Source: an uncultured Methanobrevibacter sp.
GTDB lineage: Archaea; Methanobacteriota; Methanobacteria; Methanobacteriales; Methanobacteriaceae
Length of the DNA stretch: 11,831 bases
Assembly (NCBI GenBank): GCA_904501935.1
Contig: CAJGDA010000043.1
Coordinates: 1 to 11,831, forward strand
Direction: 5' to 3'
Below are positions 1 through 6,601 of the stretch, in pieces (the stretch's first letter is position 1; every line of letters begins with the position of its first letter). A model generated the notes under the pieces. The model saw only the letters and a program-made list of their open reading frames with translations, had not been told where the DNA came from and did no database searches. The translations under genes were made by a program, and so were the position numbers.

Positions 1-474
1 GGATGTAAAAAAGAAAAATACAAAGGACATTGCATACGACGTGACGGTTTAACAGAAGTCTTGGATGCTATTCGTGAAGCCGACGGATTGATAATAGGTT
101 CTCCAAATTATCTAAGTGAACTTACAGCATCATTTAGGGCACTTTATGAACGACTGGTCTTTCAGAATCTGACATATAATGCCGATGTCCCATGCTGCAA
201 TGAAAATCCGATTCCAACATTGCTTATCATGACCAGCAATGCTCCGGACAATGCCTATGAAGTATTGCTTCAAAATTATCAAAACATTTTCAACAGTTTT
301 GTAGGGCCAACTGAAGTTTTCGTATCAGGTGAAACACTTCAGCTTAAAGATTATAGCAAAACCGATTGGCCATGGTTTTTCAATGCTGAGGAAAGATATG
401 AAAGACATGAAACTGTTTTTCCTAAGGAAAGAGAAGCTGCTTTTGAAAAAGGAAAAGAATTAGTGTTAGAATGA
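1..474 (+). CDS. Flavodoxin-family / NADPH-dependent FMN reductase-like protein, 5' end missing
   Basis: The frame is open from the first base and ends in TGA at 472-474, giving 157 visible residues; the N-terminus lies outside the window. The visible part begins with two cysteines nine residues apart (C2 and C11), followed by a DGL...EADGLIIGSPNYLSELTASFRALYER stretch (split here: EADGLIIGSP and ALYER are the key parts). This is the typical second half of FMN-binding flavodoxin-like reductases, where the GSP(N/I)Y loop contacts the flavin. Cysteines just before that segment occur in the iron-sulfur flavoprotein branch, but the full cluster motif cannot be judged because it would start upstream. 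The role is therefore a cytosolic FMN redox protein with unknown partner. The following decayed ferredoxin-type gene starts one base after the stop, so the two were probably co-transcribed. A TTG at 61 is only an internal codon, not the start. Confidence 0.82.
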   Translation, partial: GCKKEKYKGHCIRRDGLTEVLDAIREADGLIIGSPNYLSELTASFRALYERLVFQNLTYNADVPCCNENPIPTLLIMTSNAPDNAYEVLLQNYQNIFNSFVGPTEVFVSGETLQLKDYSKTDWPWFFNAEERYERHETVFPKEREAAFEKGKELVLE

Positions 475-475
475 C

Positions 476-827
476 ATGAAAACACTATATTCTACCTCAA
501 CAGGCAATAACCTATACATTGCTAAGCAGTTGGGTGGAGAACTACTCAGCATCCCCCAACTGATGAAAAAAAAATGAATTTGATATAGAAGATGATGTTG
601 TAGGCATCATTTTCCCTGTTTTTTATGCAACATCTCCCAAGATGCTTAGGGAATTTGTTGAAAAAAGTCAATGTTAAAACCGATTATCTGTTTTTAATCA
701 CTTCTTACGGAAGCGACGGGAATCAAAATGCATTGAAAATCTAAAAGCAATAGTACTGACAAACATTGCAAATAATGATTTTTTTTCAAATGTTTCTTTA
801 ATTCACTACTTAAAAATAGAAAAATAA
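476..827 (+). pseudogene. Decayed EFR1-type flavodoxin/ferredoxin gene (frameshifted and truncated)
   Basis: An ATG one base after the upstream stop opens a frame reading MKTLYSTSTGNNLYIAKQLG, with the STSTGN phosphate loop of a flavodoxin. The frame hits TGA at 575-577. Homology-like sequence resumes in another frame from 576 (EFDIEDDVVGIIFPVFYAT...), stops at 675-677, resumes from 667 (VNVKTDYLFLITSYGSDG...), stops at 742-744, and a last frame from 738 ends at TAA 825-827. The first two breaks each fit one extra A in an A-run (566-574 and 661-666) and the third one missing A (about 735-739). Joined, the pieces read like the N-terminal flavodoxin half of EFR1-family proteins, which normally run to about 250 residues and carry two C-terminal CxxCxxCxxxC cluster motifs; those motifs are absent here. 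A non-functional remnant is the likeliest reading. Base-calling errors in A-runs could explain the shifts but not the missing 3' half. Confidence 0.75.
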
Positions 828-1042
828 GGATTATGCAATCTGATTCTTTAAATTCATTCCATGTAACTTTTTACATAATAATTAAGAAATTATCAAATAC
901 ATTATAGTAATATTAAATTGTTTCCTATGTTTTCCATCATAAAATAATTACTTAAATCCCTTTTTATCATGATTATATCCATGAAATTTGTGCATCAATT
1001 TGAACCTCTCATATTAAGAAGCAGGATGATTTTTGCACAACA

Positions 1043-1056
1043 ATACTAAATAGTAT
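1043..1056. promoter_or_regulatory. Perfect 6-2-6 dyad upstream of the feoB TATA box
   Basis: ATACTA, two spacer bases AA, then TAGTAT form a perfect inverted repeat ending six bases before the candidate TATA element. The position overlaps where TFB would contact the promoter. Its AGTAT/ATACT half-sites recur in the second dyad at 1078-1092. A repressor operator for iron control is inferred. Confidence 0.45.
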
Positions 1057-1077
1057 AAACATTAAAAATATAATATG

Positions 1078-1092
1078 AAGTATTGGATACTT
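1078..1092. promoter_or_regulatory. Perfect 6-3-6 dyad between the feoB TATA box and the expected transcription start
   Basis: AAGTAT, spacer TGG, then ATACTT form a perfect inverted repeat just downstream of the TATA-like element. It uses the same AGTAT/ATACT half-sites as the dyad at 1043-1056 but in the opposite order. A protein bound here would block polymerase entry. A DtxR-family metal sensor is a plausible binder by function; the sequence itself does not name it. Confidence 0.45.
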
Positions 1093-1135
1093 TTTAAGCT
1101 AATGTTAATTAAAATTTAAGGAATAGGGAATTTTT

Positions 1136-3154
1136 ATGGTAAAATTAAAGGTTGGATTAGCAGGAAATCCAAATGTTGGAAAAACAACTGTATTTAACGA
1201 GTTAACCGGCATGCATCAGCATGTTGGAAACTGGCCTGGTAAAACAGTTGAACAAGCCATAGGTCAATTTTCACGAGGGAAATATGATTATGAGATAGTT
1301 GATTTACCAGGAAACTATGCATTAAGTGCTCATACTATGGAAGAAATTGTATCAAGGGATTTTATCGTCGATGAAGATCCTGACGTGATAATTGATGTGG
1401 TTGATGCATCTAATTTGGAACGTAACTTATACCTTACTGTTCAGATGATGGAACTTGGAGCGAACTTAGTTTTAGCACTGAATATGAATGATTTTGCAAA
1501 AAAAAGAGGATATATAATTGATGTTGATTTGATGAGTGAAATATTAGGTTTTCCAGTAATTGACATCAATGCTAAAAGTGGTTTTGGAATCGAAGAATTG
1601 TTTACAAGCGTAGAAAAGCAATCAGAAAATCCAGTAGATACTTCTAAAAGTTTAACTTATGATGATGAGTTAAAAAGTCATTTTATGAATCTGCAGTCAT
1701 TAATTGAAAAGGATGAGAAATTACTTGATGTGCCTTCACAATGGACAGCAATCAAATTGCTTGAAAATGATTCAATTATTATTCAAAAGGTTCAAAATTC
1801 ACCCCAAAGTTCATCAATTTTCACAGAATTAGATAATGTGTTAAAACACATTAAGGATGATTATGATGAAAGTCCAGAAGAAATAATTGCAAGTGCAAGA
1901 TACGACTTTATTGATGATTTGATGGCAAAATCCGTTGAAATTAATGCCGTTGAAGGAGAAACCATTACTGATAAAATAGATAATATTGTACTAAACAAAT
2001 TTTTAGCATTTCCTATTTTTGTTGTATTAATGTATATAATTTTTGAAATAACATATAATATAAGTGCACCGTTTCAAAGTTTAATTGAGCAATGTTTTAA
2101 AATGCTTTCTGAATTTGTTGCCAGTTTTATTACTAATTCATATTTAACCTCATTTATATGTGATGCTGTTATTGGAGGTGTTGGAGGAGTCCTTTCTTTC
2201 TTACCTATAATTCTTGTAATATTTTTATTTTTAAGTATTCTTGAGGATTGTGGATATCTTGCAAGAGCCGCTTTTTCCATGGATTTAATTATGCATAAAC
2301 TTGTTGGTCTTCATGGTAAAGCATTTATACCAATGATTTTAGGATTTGGTTGTGGAGTCCCCGCCATCATGGCAACAAGAACATTAGAAAATGATAATGA
2401 CCGTAAAATTGCTATGATGCTTGTACCATTCATGTCCTGCACAGCAAGATTACCTATTTATGCCATATTCATTGCAGCATTTTTCCAAGAATATAACGGA
2501 ATCATATTACTGTCAATCTATCTTTTAGGAATCATAATGGCATTTATTGTAGCATCAATTCTCAAAAGAATATTGCTAAAAGGTGTAACAACTCCATTTG
2601 TAATGGAACTTCCATCATATAAACTTCCTTCACTGAAAGGAGTATTATTACATACCGGAGAAAAAGTTATAGGATTTATAAAAAAAGCAGGAACAGTAAT
2701 TCTTGGTTGTTCCATTATATTATGGGCTTTAAGTAGCTTCCCATTAGGCGTTGAATACGGATCTGCTGACAGTCTATTAGGTATGATTGGTAACTTTATC
2801 GCCCCAATTTTTGCTCCGTTAGGATTCGGCACATGGCAAGCAGCCGTAGCTCTTATTGCAGGGTTAGCTGCAAAAGAAGTTATTGTATCTACTTTCGGTA
2901 CTCTTGGAGGAATGAACGAAGATGATGAAAGTGGTATGACACACTTAATACAAGATACTTTCACCCCATTATCTGCATACTCATTTATGGCATTTACTTT
3001 ATTATATATCCCATGTTTCAGTACTATTGCTGCAATTAAGCATGAAATGAATGGATATAGATGGGCTTTGACAATGTGTGCCATTACCTTTATAACTGCA
3101 TATGTTGTGTCATTTTTAATCTATAACATAGGTCTTTTAGCTGGATTTGGTTAA
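1136..3154 (+). CDS. feoB: Ferrous iron transport protein B
   Basis: This 672-residue protein has the full FeoB layout. The N-terminal GTPase domain shows G1 GNPNVGKTT (10-18), a switch I threonine in WPGKT (T37), G3 DLPG (56-59), G4 NMND (116-119) and a G5-like NAKSG (145-149). A helical linker of about 130 residues follows. The membrane domain starts near 288 and carries the conserved GCGVPA (405-410) and SCTAR (434-438) segments with cysteines C406 and C435, plus C627 in IPCFST. It imports Fe2+ across the cytoplasmic membrane, with GTP binding and hydrolysis gating transport. The ATG at 1136 puts the G1 loop at the usual place and has a weak SD (AGGGA). No feoA lies next to it, and no FeoA-like domain is fused. 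Two dyads in the promoter suggest repression, presumably by iron status. Length and motifs look intact. Confidence 0.97.
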   Translation: MVKLKVGLAGNPNVGKTTVFNELTGMHQHVGNWPGKTVEQAIGQFSRGKYDYEIVDLPGNYALSAHTMEEIVSRDFIVDEDPDVIIDVVDASNLERNLYLTVQMMELGANLVLALNMNDFAKKRGYIIDVDLMSEILGFPVIDINAKSGFGIEELFTSVEKQSENPVDTSKSLTYDDELKSHFMNLQSLIEKDEKLLDVPSQWTAIKLLENDSIIIQKVQNSPQSSSIFTELDNVLKHIKDDYDESPEEIIASARYDFIDDLMAKSVEINAVEGETITDKIDNIVLNKFLAFPIFVVLMYIIFEITYNISAPFQSLIEQCFKMLSEFVASFITNSYLTSFICDAVIGGVGGVLSFLPIILVIFLFLSILEDCGYLARAAFSMDLIMHKLVGLHGKAFIPMILGFGCGVPAIMATRTLENDNDRKIAMMLVPFMSCTARLPIYAIFIAAFFQEYNGIILLSIYLLGIIMAFIVASILKRILLKGVTTPFVMELPSYKLPSLKGVLLHTGEKVIGFIKKAGTVILGCSIILWALSSFPLGVEYGSADSLLGMIGNFIAPIFAPLGFGTWQAAVALIAGLAAKEVIVSTFGTLGGMNEDDESGMTHLIQDTFTPLSAYSFMAFTLLYIPCFSTIAAIKHEMNGYRWALTMCAITFITAYVVSFLIYNIGLLAGFG

Positions 3155-3257
3155 CTACCAATTTCAGCACCATATTTATCTTTTTTTGAATTAAGATGTG
3201 ACACAAAGTCAGTATTTTCTAATTTTTTAAGTAATTATACTATATTTAAGTTAAATT
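3155..3257 (+). terminator. T-rich convergent spacer ending feoB
   Basis: The 103 bases between convergent feoB and the marR-type gene hold T-runs at about 3180-3186 and 3221-3226 on the plus strand. Archaeal polymerase commonly stops on such U-tracts without a strong hairpin, so these are likely feoB terminators. I see no comparable T-run on the minus strand for the regulator gene. Confidence 0.4.
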
Positions 3258-3704
3258 TTAAATATTATCATTAATTGACTTTTGATAATAATCAGAAATC
3301 ATGCTAATGAATCTTTTTTTATCTTCAAGGCTATAATTTTCAAAAAATTTAGCTTCCCATTTGTATGCAATACCCAATAGAGTAAAAACAGCTGATTTTC
3401 CTTCATCAGTCAAATTGATAATTCTGCTACTTTTATTTTTTTCATCAAACTCGCGATAAATCAACTTATTTTTTTCTAAGCGTTTAATTATTTGACCCAC
3501 ATTTGCCTCTGAAACCATTAAAAGATCTGCTAATTCTCTTTGAGAGCTATTGGGATGATAAAAAATATTCACTAGATAAGTAAAATCTCGAGGATTGATA
3601 TTTTTAAAATAATTCTTTAAAAATTTATTATACTCCGCATTAATATAATCCATATAAAGAATTATGGGAATGAATGAATTTTCTTCTTTTTCAAAATCAA
3701 CCAT
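3258..3704 (-). CDS. MarR-family winged-helix transcriptional regulator
   Basis: The protein has 148 residues, the usual MarR length. Helical flanks (about 10-35 and 105-143) for dimerisation enclose a winged helix-turn-helix: SSQRELADLLMVSEANVGQI at 53-72, continuing as IKRLEKNKLI, then a wing with the D87 to R94 segment and LTDEG (98-102). These match the MarR pattern of recognition helix followed by a charged beta-hairpin. The ATG at 3704 is chosen because GGAGG at 3715-3719 lies ten bases upstream; a TTG at 3725 overlaps that SD and is rejected. The ligand is unknown; relatives sense small phenolic compounds, oxidants or metals. Its neighbours on the same strand are npdG and an SDR, with a 278-base spacer to npdG, so it is probably transcribed alone. 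A motif resembling the SDR-promoter dyad lies far upstream at 3847-3854. Confidence 0.9.
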   Translation of the reverse strand: MVDFEKEENSFIPIILYMDYINAEYNKFLKNYFKNINPRDFTYLVNIFYHPNSSQRELADLLMVSEANVGQIIKRLEKNKLIYREFDEKNKSSRIINLTDEGKSAVFTLLGIAYKWEAKFFENYSLEDKKRFISMISDYYQKSINDNI

Positions 3705-3982
3705 TTTTTTAATGCCTCCAGTCAAAAAAATAACATAACCCCAAAATTTAAAACCATTTTAATTTAAATCGTAGCAATTTTTCTATTATTTAACACTAAT
3801 TATAACTTGAATTTAATAAAATATAAAAATTATTATTAAAATACTTAAGACTAATTTAAAAAAATAATAATATAAGAATTAATAATTATAAGGCCCGAGA
3901 TGACATAAACTAAAAGAAAAAATGGAAATAAAGAAATTATTAATTCAAATATTATTAATACATTTTGGAAATTACTTAACTA
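3705..3982 (-). promoter_or_regulatory. Spacer between npdG and the MarR-type gene: marR upstream region and npdG 3' end
   Basis: This 278-base AT-rich stretch has no convincing gene. Near 3715-3719 is the marR SD. A TATA-like stretch on the minus strand lies around 3806-3826, which would imply a long leader. AAGACTAA at 3847-3854 matches one arm of the dyad at the SDR promoter. A 12-bp inverted repeat (GAATTAATAATT at 3876-3887 and its complement at 3935-3946) flanks a small G+C-rich patch, GGCCCGAGATGAC, at 3892-3904. On the minus strand, T-runs at about 3916-3932 could end npdG. Confidence 0.35.
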
Positions 3983-4669
3983 TTATTCGTCCAATTTTGG
4001 GATTCCTGTTATTCTAAGCCCTCCATAATGGGACCTGTATTTAATGTTTAATCCAATTAATAATGGAGTGATTTTTTCAATAATTCTTGCTTTTTCAAGT
4101 ATTCCTGTATCGATAGTTCTTATTCCTGGTATTTTATTAATAATTTCAACAGCAATCTCTTTTGATTCCTTATCATCACCTGCAATTAAACAATCACAGT
4201 CAATTTCTTCTGGAATATTGGATAAATGAGAGTTACTGATATTACAAAATGCACAGATTACTTTAGCACCAGTTCCATCAAGGATTTTTGCTGTTCTTTC
4301 TGCTGCTGAACCTTCCATCAAATCAACAAATCTGAATGGTTTACCACCAATAGCTGTTTCAAGAGGTACAGTTGCATCCATTACTATTTTATCAGTGCAG
4401 AACTCTTTGATTCCTTCTACTGTTGGTTTTTGTGCTGCAAGAGGTACTGTAAGTATTAAAACATCCCCTTCTTTAGCTGCATCTTCGTTTGACATACCGC
4501 ACATATTAGATAAATCATAGTCTGCATATTTCTCTTTTGCTTCATCAACAACTGTTAATGCTTTTTCTTCTTTACGAGAACCAACAATAACTTCTACACC
4601 CTCTATTGCTAATCTAAGAGCAATACCTAAACCTTGTGGACCAGTTCCACCAATTACACTAACTTTCAT
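3983..4669 (-). CDS. npdG: F420H2:NADP+ oxidoreductase
   Basis: The 228-residue protein reads as the archaeal F420-dependent NADP reductase. It starts MKVSVIGGTGPQGLGIA, a Rossmann loop (G7-G15), with SR at 31-32 after the second strand, the pair that grips the 2'-phosphate of NADP(H). Later landmarks are LILTVPLAAQ, the VMDATVPL strand and the AFCNIS segment typical of this family; the small C-terminal domain forms the F420 pocket. The enzyme moves hydride between reduced F420 and NADP+ in the cytosol, and in methanogens it supplies NADPH for biosynthesis from F420H2 made during methanogenesis. The ATG at 4669 has GAGGT at 4676-4680 upstream. The SDR gene lies 74 bases upstream on the same strand, but a strong terminator hairpin sits between, so npdG must rely on its own promoter or on read-through. 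All key residues I can judge are present. Confidence 0.94.
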   Translation of the reverse strand: MKVSVIGGTGPQGLGIALRLAIEGVEVIVGSRKEEKALTVVDEAKEKYADYDLSNMCGMSNEDAAKEGDVLILTVPLAAQKPTVEGIKEFCTDKIVMDATVPLETAIGGKPFRFVDLMEGSAAERTAKILDGTGAKVICAFCNISNSHLSNIPEEIDCDCLIAGDDKESKEIAVEIINKIPGIRTIDTGILEKARIIEKITPLLIGLNIKYRSHYGGLRITGIPKLDE

Positions 4670-4706
4670 TTTAATACCTCAGTAATATAATAATGAAAAA
4701 CTATTA

Positions 4707-4736
4707 AAAAAAGAAGTTATATGTAACTTCTTTTTT
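4707..4736 (-). terminator. Hairpin-T terminator after the SDR gene
   Basis: A perfect 13-bp stem (4707-4719 paired with 4724-4736) with a four-base loop lies seven bases past the SDR stop. Read on the minus strand, the stem is followed by a T-run ending at about 4706, the form of an intrinsic terminator. It separates the SDR unit from npdG. Such a clean hairpin is unusual for archaea, where T-runs alone often suffice. Confidence 0.7.
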
Positions 4737-4743
4737 AATTTAA

Positions 4744-5493
4744 TTAAATTCCTTCTCCGCCGTCAACTCTTAATATTTGACCGTCAACAAAAGTAGATTC
4801 ATCACTTGCCAAATATACTGCGGCATAAGCAATATCTTCACCTAAACCTTTCCTTTTCATTGGAGTTGCGTCAACCATTGCTTGACCTGCTGCTTCAGCT
4901 TCAGGACCTGAAGCTGCAACCATTGGTGTGTCAATAAGACCTGGCGCAATACCATTACATCTTATATTCGGACCTAATTCCATTGCAATGGATTTGGTTA
5001 AACCAATAAGTGCATGTTTACTTGTTACATATGCCACAGCACCGTATTTAGGTGAGAATCCTGCAGATGAACTGGTGTTAATGATTGATCCACCACCACT
5101 TTCCAACATTACAGGTATTGCTAATTTTGATAAGCAGAATGCTGCGGTTACATTGACTGCCAATATGTTATTCCAGTCCTCAAGGGATAAATCTGTTATA
5201 GGAGTTAAAGAGAACATTCCGGCATTATTGAATAAAATATCAATTTTTCCGAACTCCTCGACAGCTGTGTCGACGATTTTTTGCATATCATCCGGACTTG
5301 ACATGTCAGCAATTACATAGACCGCTTCGCCGCTTTCAGCTTTAATTGCATCAACGACTTCGTTAGCTCTTCCTTCATTTCTTCCTACAACAACAACTTT
5401 TGCTCCTTCTTTTGCAAAAAGTTCTGCTGAAGCTCTACCCATACCGGATGTGGATCCGGTAATAATAGCTACTTTACCATCGAGTCTTCCCAT
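4744..5493 (-). CDS. Short-chain dehydrogenase/reductase (classical SDR, NADP-type)
   Basis: The protein has 249 residues, standard for a classical SDR. Visible motifs are TGSTSGMG (12-19, cofactor loop), R38 in VVVVGRNE (favours NADP over NAD), NNAG (89-92), N114, catalytic S142 in NTSSSAG, and Y155 and K159 in YVTSK. The C-terminal VDGQILRVDGG also fits FabG-like members. It should reduce or oxidise a carbonyl/alcohol pair with NADP(H); the substrate cannot be read from the sequence, and FabG-like, sugar or steroid dehydrogenase names are all guesses. The ATG at 5493 is chosen over GTG at 5502 because GGTG (5500-5503) serves as its SD with a six-base spacing. A TATA box and a perfect dyad lie upstream, and a hairpin terminator downstream, so it is a single-gene unit. 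Its close similarity in motif detail to bacterial SDRs suggests transfer. Confidence 0.92.
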   Translation of the reverse strand: MGRLDGKVAIITGSTSGMGRASAELFAKEGAKVVVVGRNEGRANEVVDAIKAESGEAVYVIADMSSPDDMQKIVDTAVEEFGKIDILFNNAGMFSLTPITDLSLEDWNNILAVNVTAAFCLSKLAIPVMLESGGGSIINTSSSAGFSPKYGAVAYVTSKHALIGLTKSIAMELGPNIRCNGIAPGLIDTPMVAASGPEAEAAGQAMVDATPMKRKGLGEDIAYAAVYLASDESTFVDGQILRVDGGEGI

Positions 5494-5514
5494 GTTTTTC
5501 ACCTTTAAAATTTT

Positions 5515-5537
5515 AAGACTAAAGGTTCTTTAGTCTT
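5515..5537. promoter_or_regulatory. Perfect 10-3-10 dyad at the SDR transcription start
   Basis: AAGACTAAAG, spacer GTT, then CTTTAGTCTT form a perfect inverted repeat. Read on the minus strand, it lies directly after the expected SDR start site (about 25 bases from the TATA centre near 5563) and 21 bases before the ATG. One half-site, CTTTAGTC, recurs at 5732-5739 before the divergent NpdG-like gene. A repressor operator is the favoured reading; a 5' leader hairpin is possible. Confidence 0.6.
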
Positions 5538-5757
5538 TACACATATTTTATTCAAATTAATATATAAACATTACTAAAAAAATTTTATGTATTTTTTAAA
5601 ATTAACAGAATATTAAGGGCCTATTATAAAAATTATAAAAGAATATCTTGAATTTAGAGAGCAACAAAATTTAAACAACGATAACAGTTATATATTTTCA
5701 CAAATAAAATATACATTAAAGTATAAAGAAACTTTAGTCAATTTGGAGGACAAAAAT
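5538..5757. promoter_or_regulatory. Divergent promoter region between the SDR and NpdG-like genes
   Basis: For the minus-strand SDR gene, a TATA box TTTATATATTAA lies at 5557-5568. For the plus-strand gene, TTATATATTTT around 5689-5699 is the best TATA candidate, with CTTTAGTC at 5732-5739 in the leader and the SD GGAGG at 5745-5749. Between them, 5618-5757 is an open frame without an ATG, in phase with the downstream gene; see findings. Confidence 0.5.
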
Positions 5758-6507
5758 ATGAAAATAGGAATTATCGGAATCGGAGCAATTGGCGGAACTA
5801 TAGCTAGAAAACTTGCAGAAAAGGGCCATGAGGTTAAAGTGGCCAATTCAAGAGGCAAGGATTCTGTTAAAGAATTTGCAGATGAAATTGGGGCACATCC
5901 ATCAGATCTCAATGAGATTTCAGAAAATGTTGACATCCTAATTCTTTCCGTTCCTTACAGTGCAATTGATTCCATACCAAACGAAGTATTTGCAGATTTA
6001 TCTTCTGATGCTATTGTAGTGGACACAGGCAACTTTTATCCTGAAATACGTGATGGTGAAATTGAAGGATTGGGAAATGGAGAAGTTGAAAGTCTTTGGG
6101 TTTCAAGCAAAATCGAAAGGCCTGTCATTAAAGCGTTCAACACACTCTTGGCATATTCATTATCCGAACTTGGCTTGGAAAAGGGAGAAGACGGAAGGCT
6201 TGCAATGCAAGTTGCAGGCGATGATGAGAAAGAAAAGGAAATTGTAATGGATTTGGTAGATCAATGCGGTTTTGACCCATATGATGCAGGAACACTTGCC
6301 GAATCCTGGAAGATGCAACCTACATCAGCAGGATACTGCTGTGATTATACAGTGGATGAGCTTAAATCCATTAAAGAAAAATCCACTCAGACTCCAGAAA
6401 GTGTGGCAGAAAACAGAGTCAATGTCATGGGAAATTTCGCAAATTTGACCGGCGGCGACTTCAGCCATGAAAATGTAATAAGCATAAACAGGAAATATAA
6501 TATTTAA
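5758..6507 (+). CDS. NpdG-like NADP-binding oxidoreductase (F420-dependent NADP oxidoreductase superfamily)
   Basis: The 249-residue protein begins MKIGIIGIGAIGGTIARKLA, a Rossmann nucleotide loop, followed by an NSRG segment whose SR (31-32) aligns with the NADP phosphate-binding SR of NpdG. LILSVPYSAI and VVDTGNFYP correspond to the next strands, and KAFNTLLAYSL to the family's K(A/V)FN segment that lines the active site. It therefore belongs to the NpdG superfamily, but the C-terminal part (about 170-249) differs from the npdG product in this window and includes a CC pair near 205. Whether it uses F420, another flavin or only NADP(H) cannot be decided here. The ATG at 5758 follows GGAGG (5745-5749) with an eight-base spacing; a TTG at 5743 overlaps the SD and is rejected. 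It is divergent from the SDR gene and shares its CTTTAGTC half-site, suggesting joint control. Confidence 0.85.
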   Translation: MKIGIIGIGAIGGTIARKLAEKGHEVKVANSRGKDSVKEFADEIGAHPSDLNEISENVDILILSVPYSAIDSIPNEVFADLSSDAIVVDTGNFYPEIRDGEIEGLGNGEVESLWVSSKIERPVIKAFNTLLAYSLSELGLEKGEDGRLAMQVAGDDEKEKEIVMDLVDQCGFDPYDAGTLAESWKMQPTSAGYCCDYTVDELKSIKEKSTQTPESVAENRVNVMGNFANLTGGDFSHENVISINRKYNI

Positions 6508-6601
6508 GTCAATTGAAATGATTATGACGGTTACACGATATTTTATTATAGGTACTTTATAATAATATAATCTAAGCGATTTAATTGAAAGAGGTTATTA
6601 G
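6508..6601 (+). promoter_or_regulatory. Promoter of the hydrolase-radical SAM-DUF3795 unit
   Basis: A TATA-like TTTATAATAATA lies at about 6556-6567, predicting a start site near 6586 and a short leader. The SD GAGGT at 6591-6595 sits six bases before the ATG at 6602. Some read-through from the upstream oxidoreductase gene remains possible because no hairpin terminator is visible. Confidence 0.45.

Larger units (their letters stand above)
828..1135 (+). promoter_or_regulatory. Gene-free feoB leader with TATA box
   Basis: About 308 bases hold no convincing gene. The first 200 are plain AT-rich sequence. A TATA-like element TTAAAAATATAATAT lies at 1062-1076, which would place the transcription start near 1095 and leave a leader of about 40 bases. 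A weak SD, AGGGA at 1125-1129, sits six bases before the feoB ATG. Two perfect dyads bracket the TATA box and are listed separately. A 22-codon ATG frame at 981-1049 lacks an SD and is not counted as a gene. Confidence 0.5.

Noticed and set aside
981..1049. A 22-codon ATG frame just upstream of feoB
   Set aside because: No SD, no family resemblance (not FeoA-like), and it runs into the first promoter dyad.
2074..3084. Long minus-strand open frames inside feoB
   Set aside because: They lie opposite a full-length, motif-complete FeoB and their translations show no recognisable domains.
3892..3920. Possible C/D-box small RNA at the G+C-rich patch
   Set aside because: GAGATGAC is only loosely like a C box and no proper D box CTGA pairs with it.
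4928..5320. A 130-codon plus-strand frame opposite the SDR gene
   Set aside because: The minus-strand reading has every SDR catalytic motif; the plus frame is its shadow.
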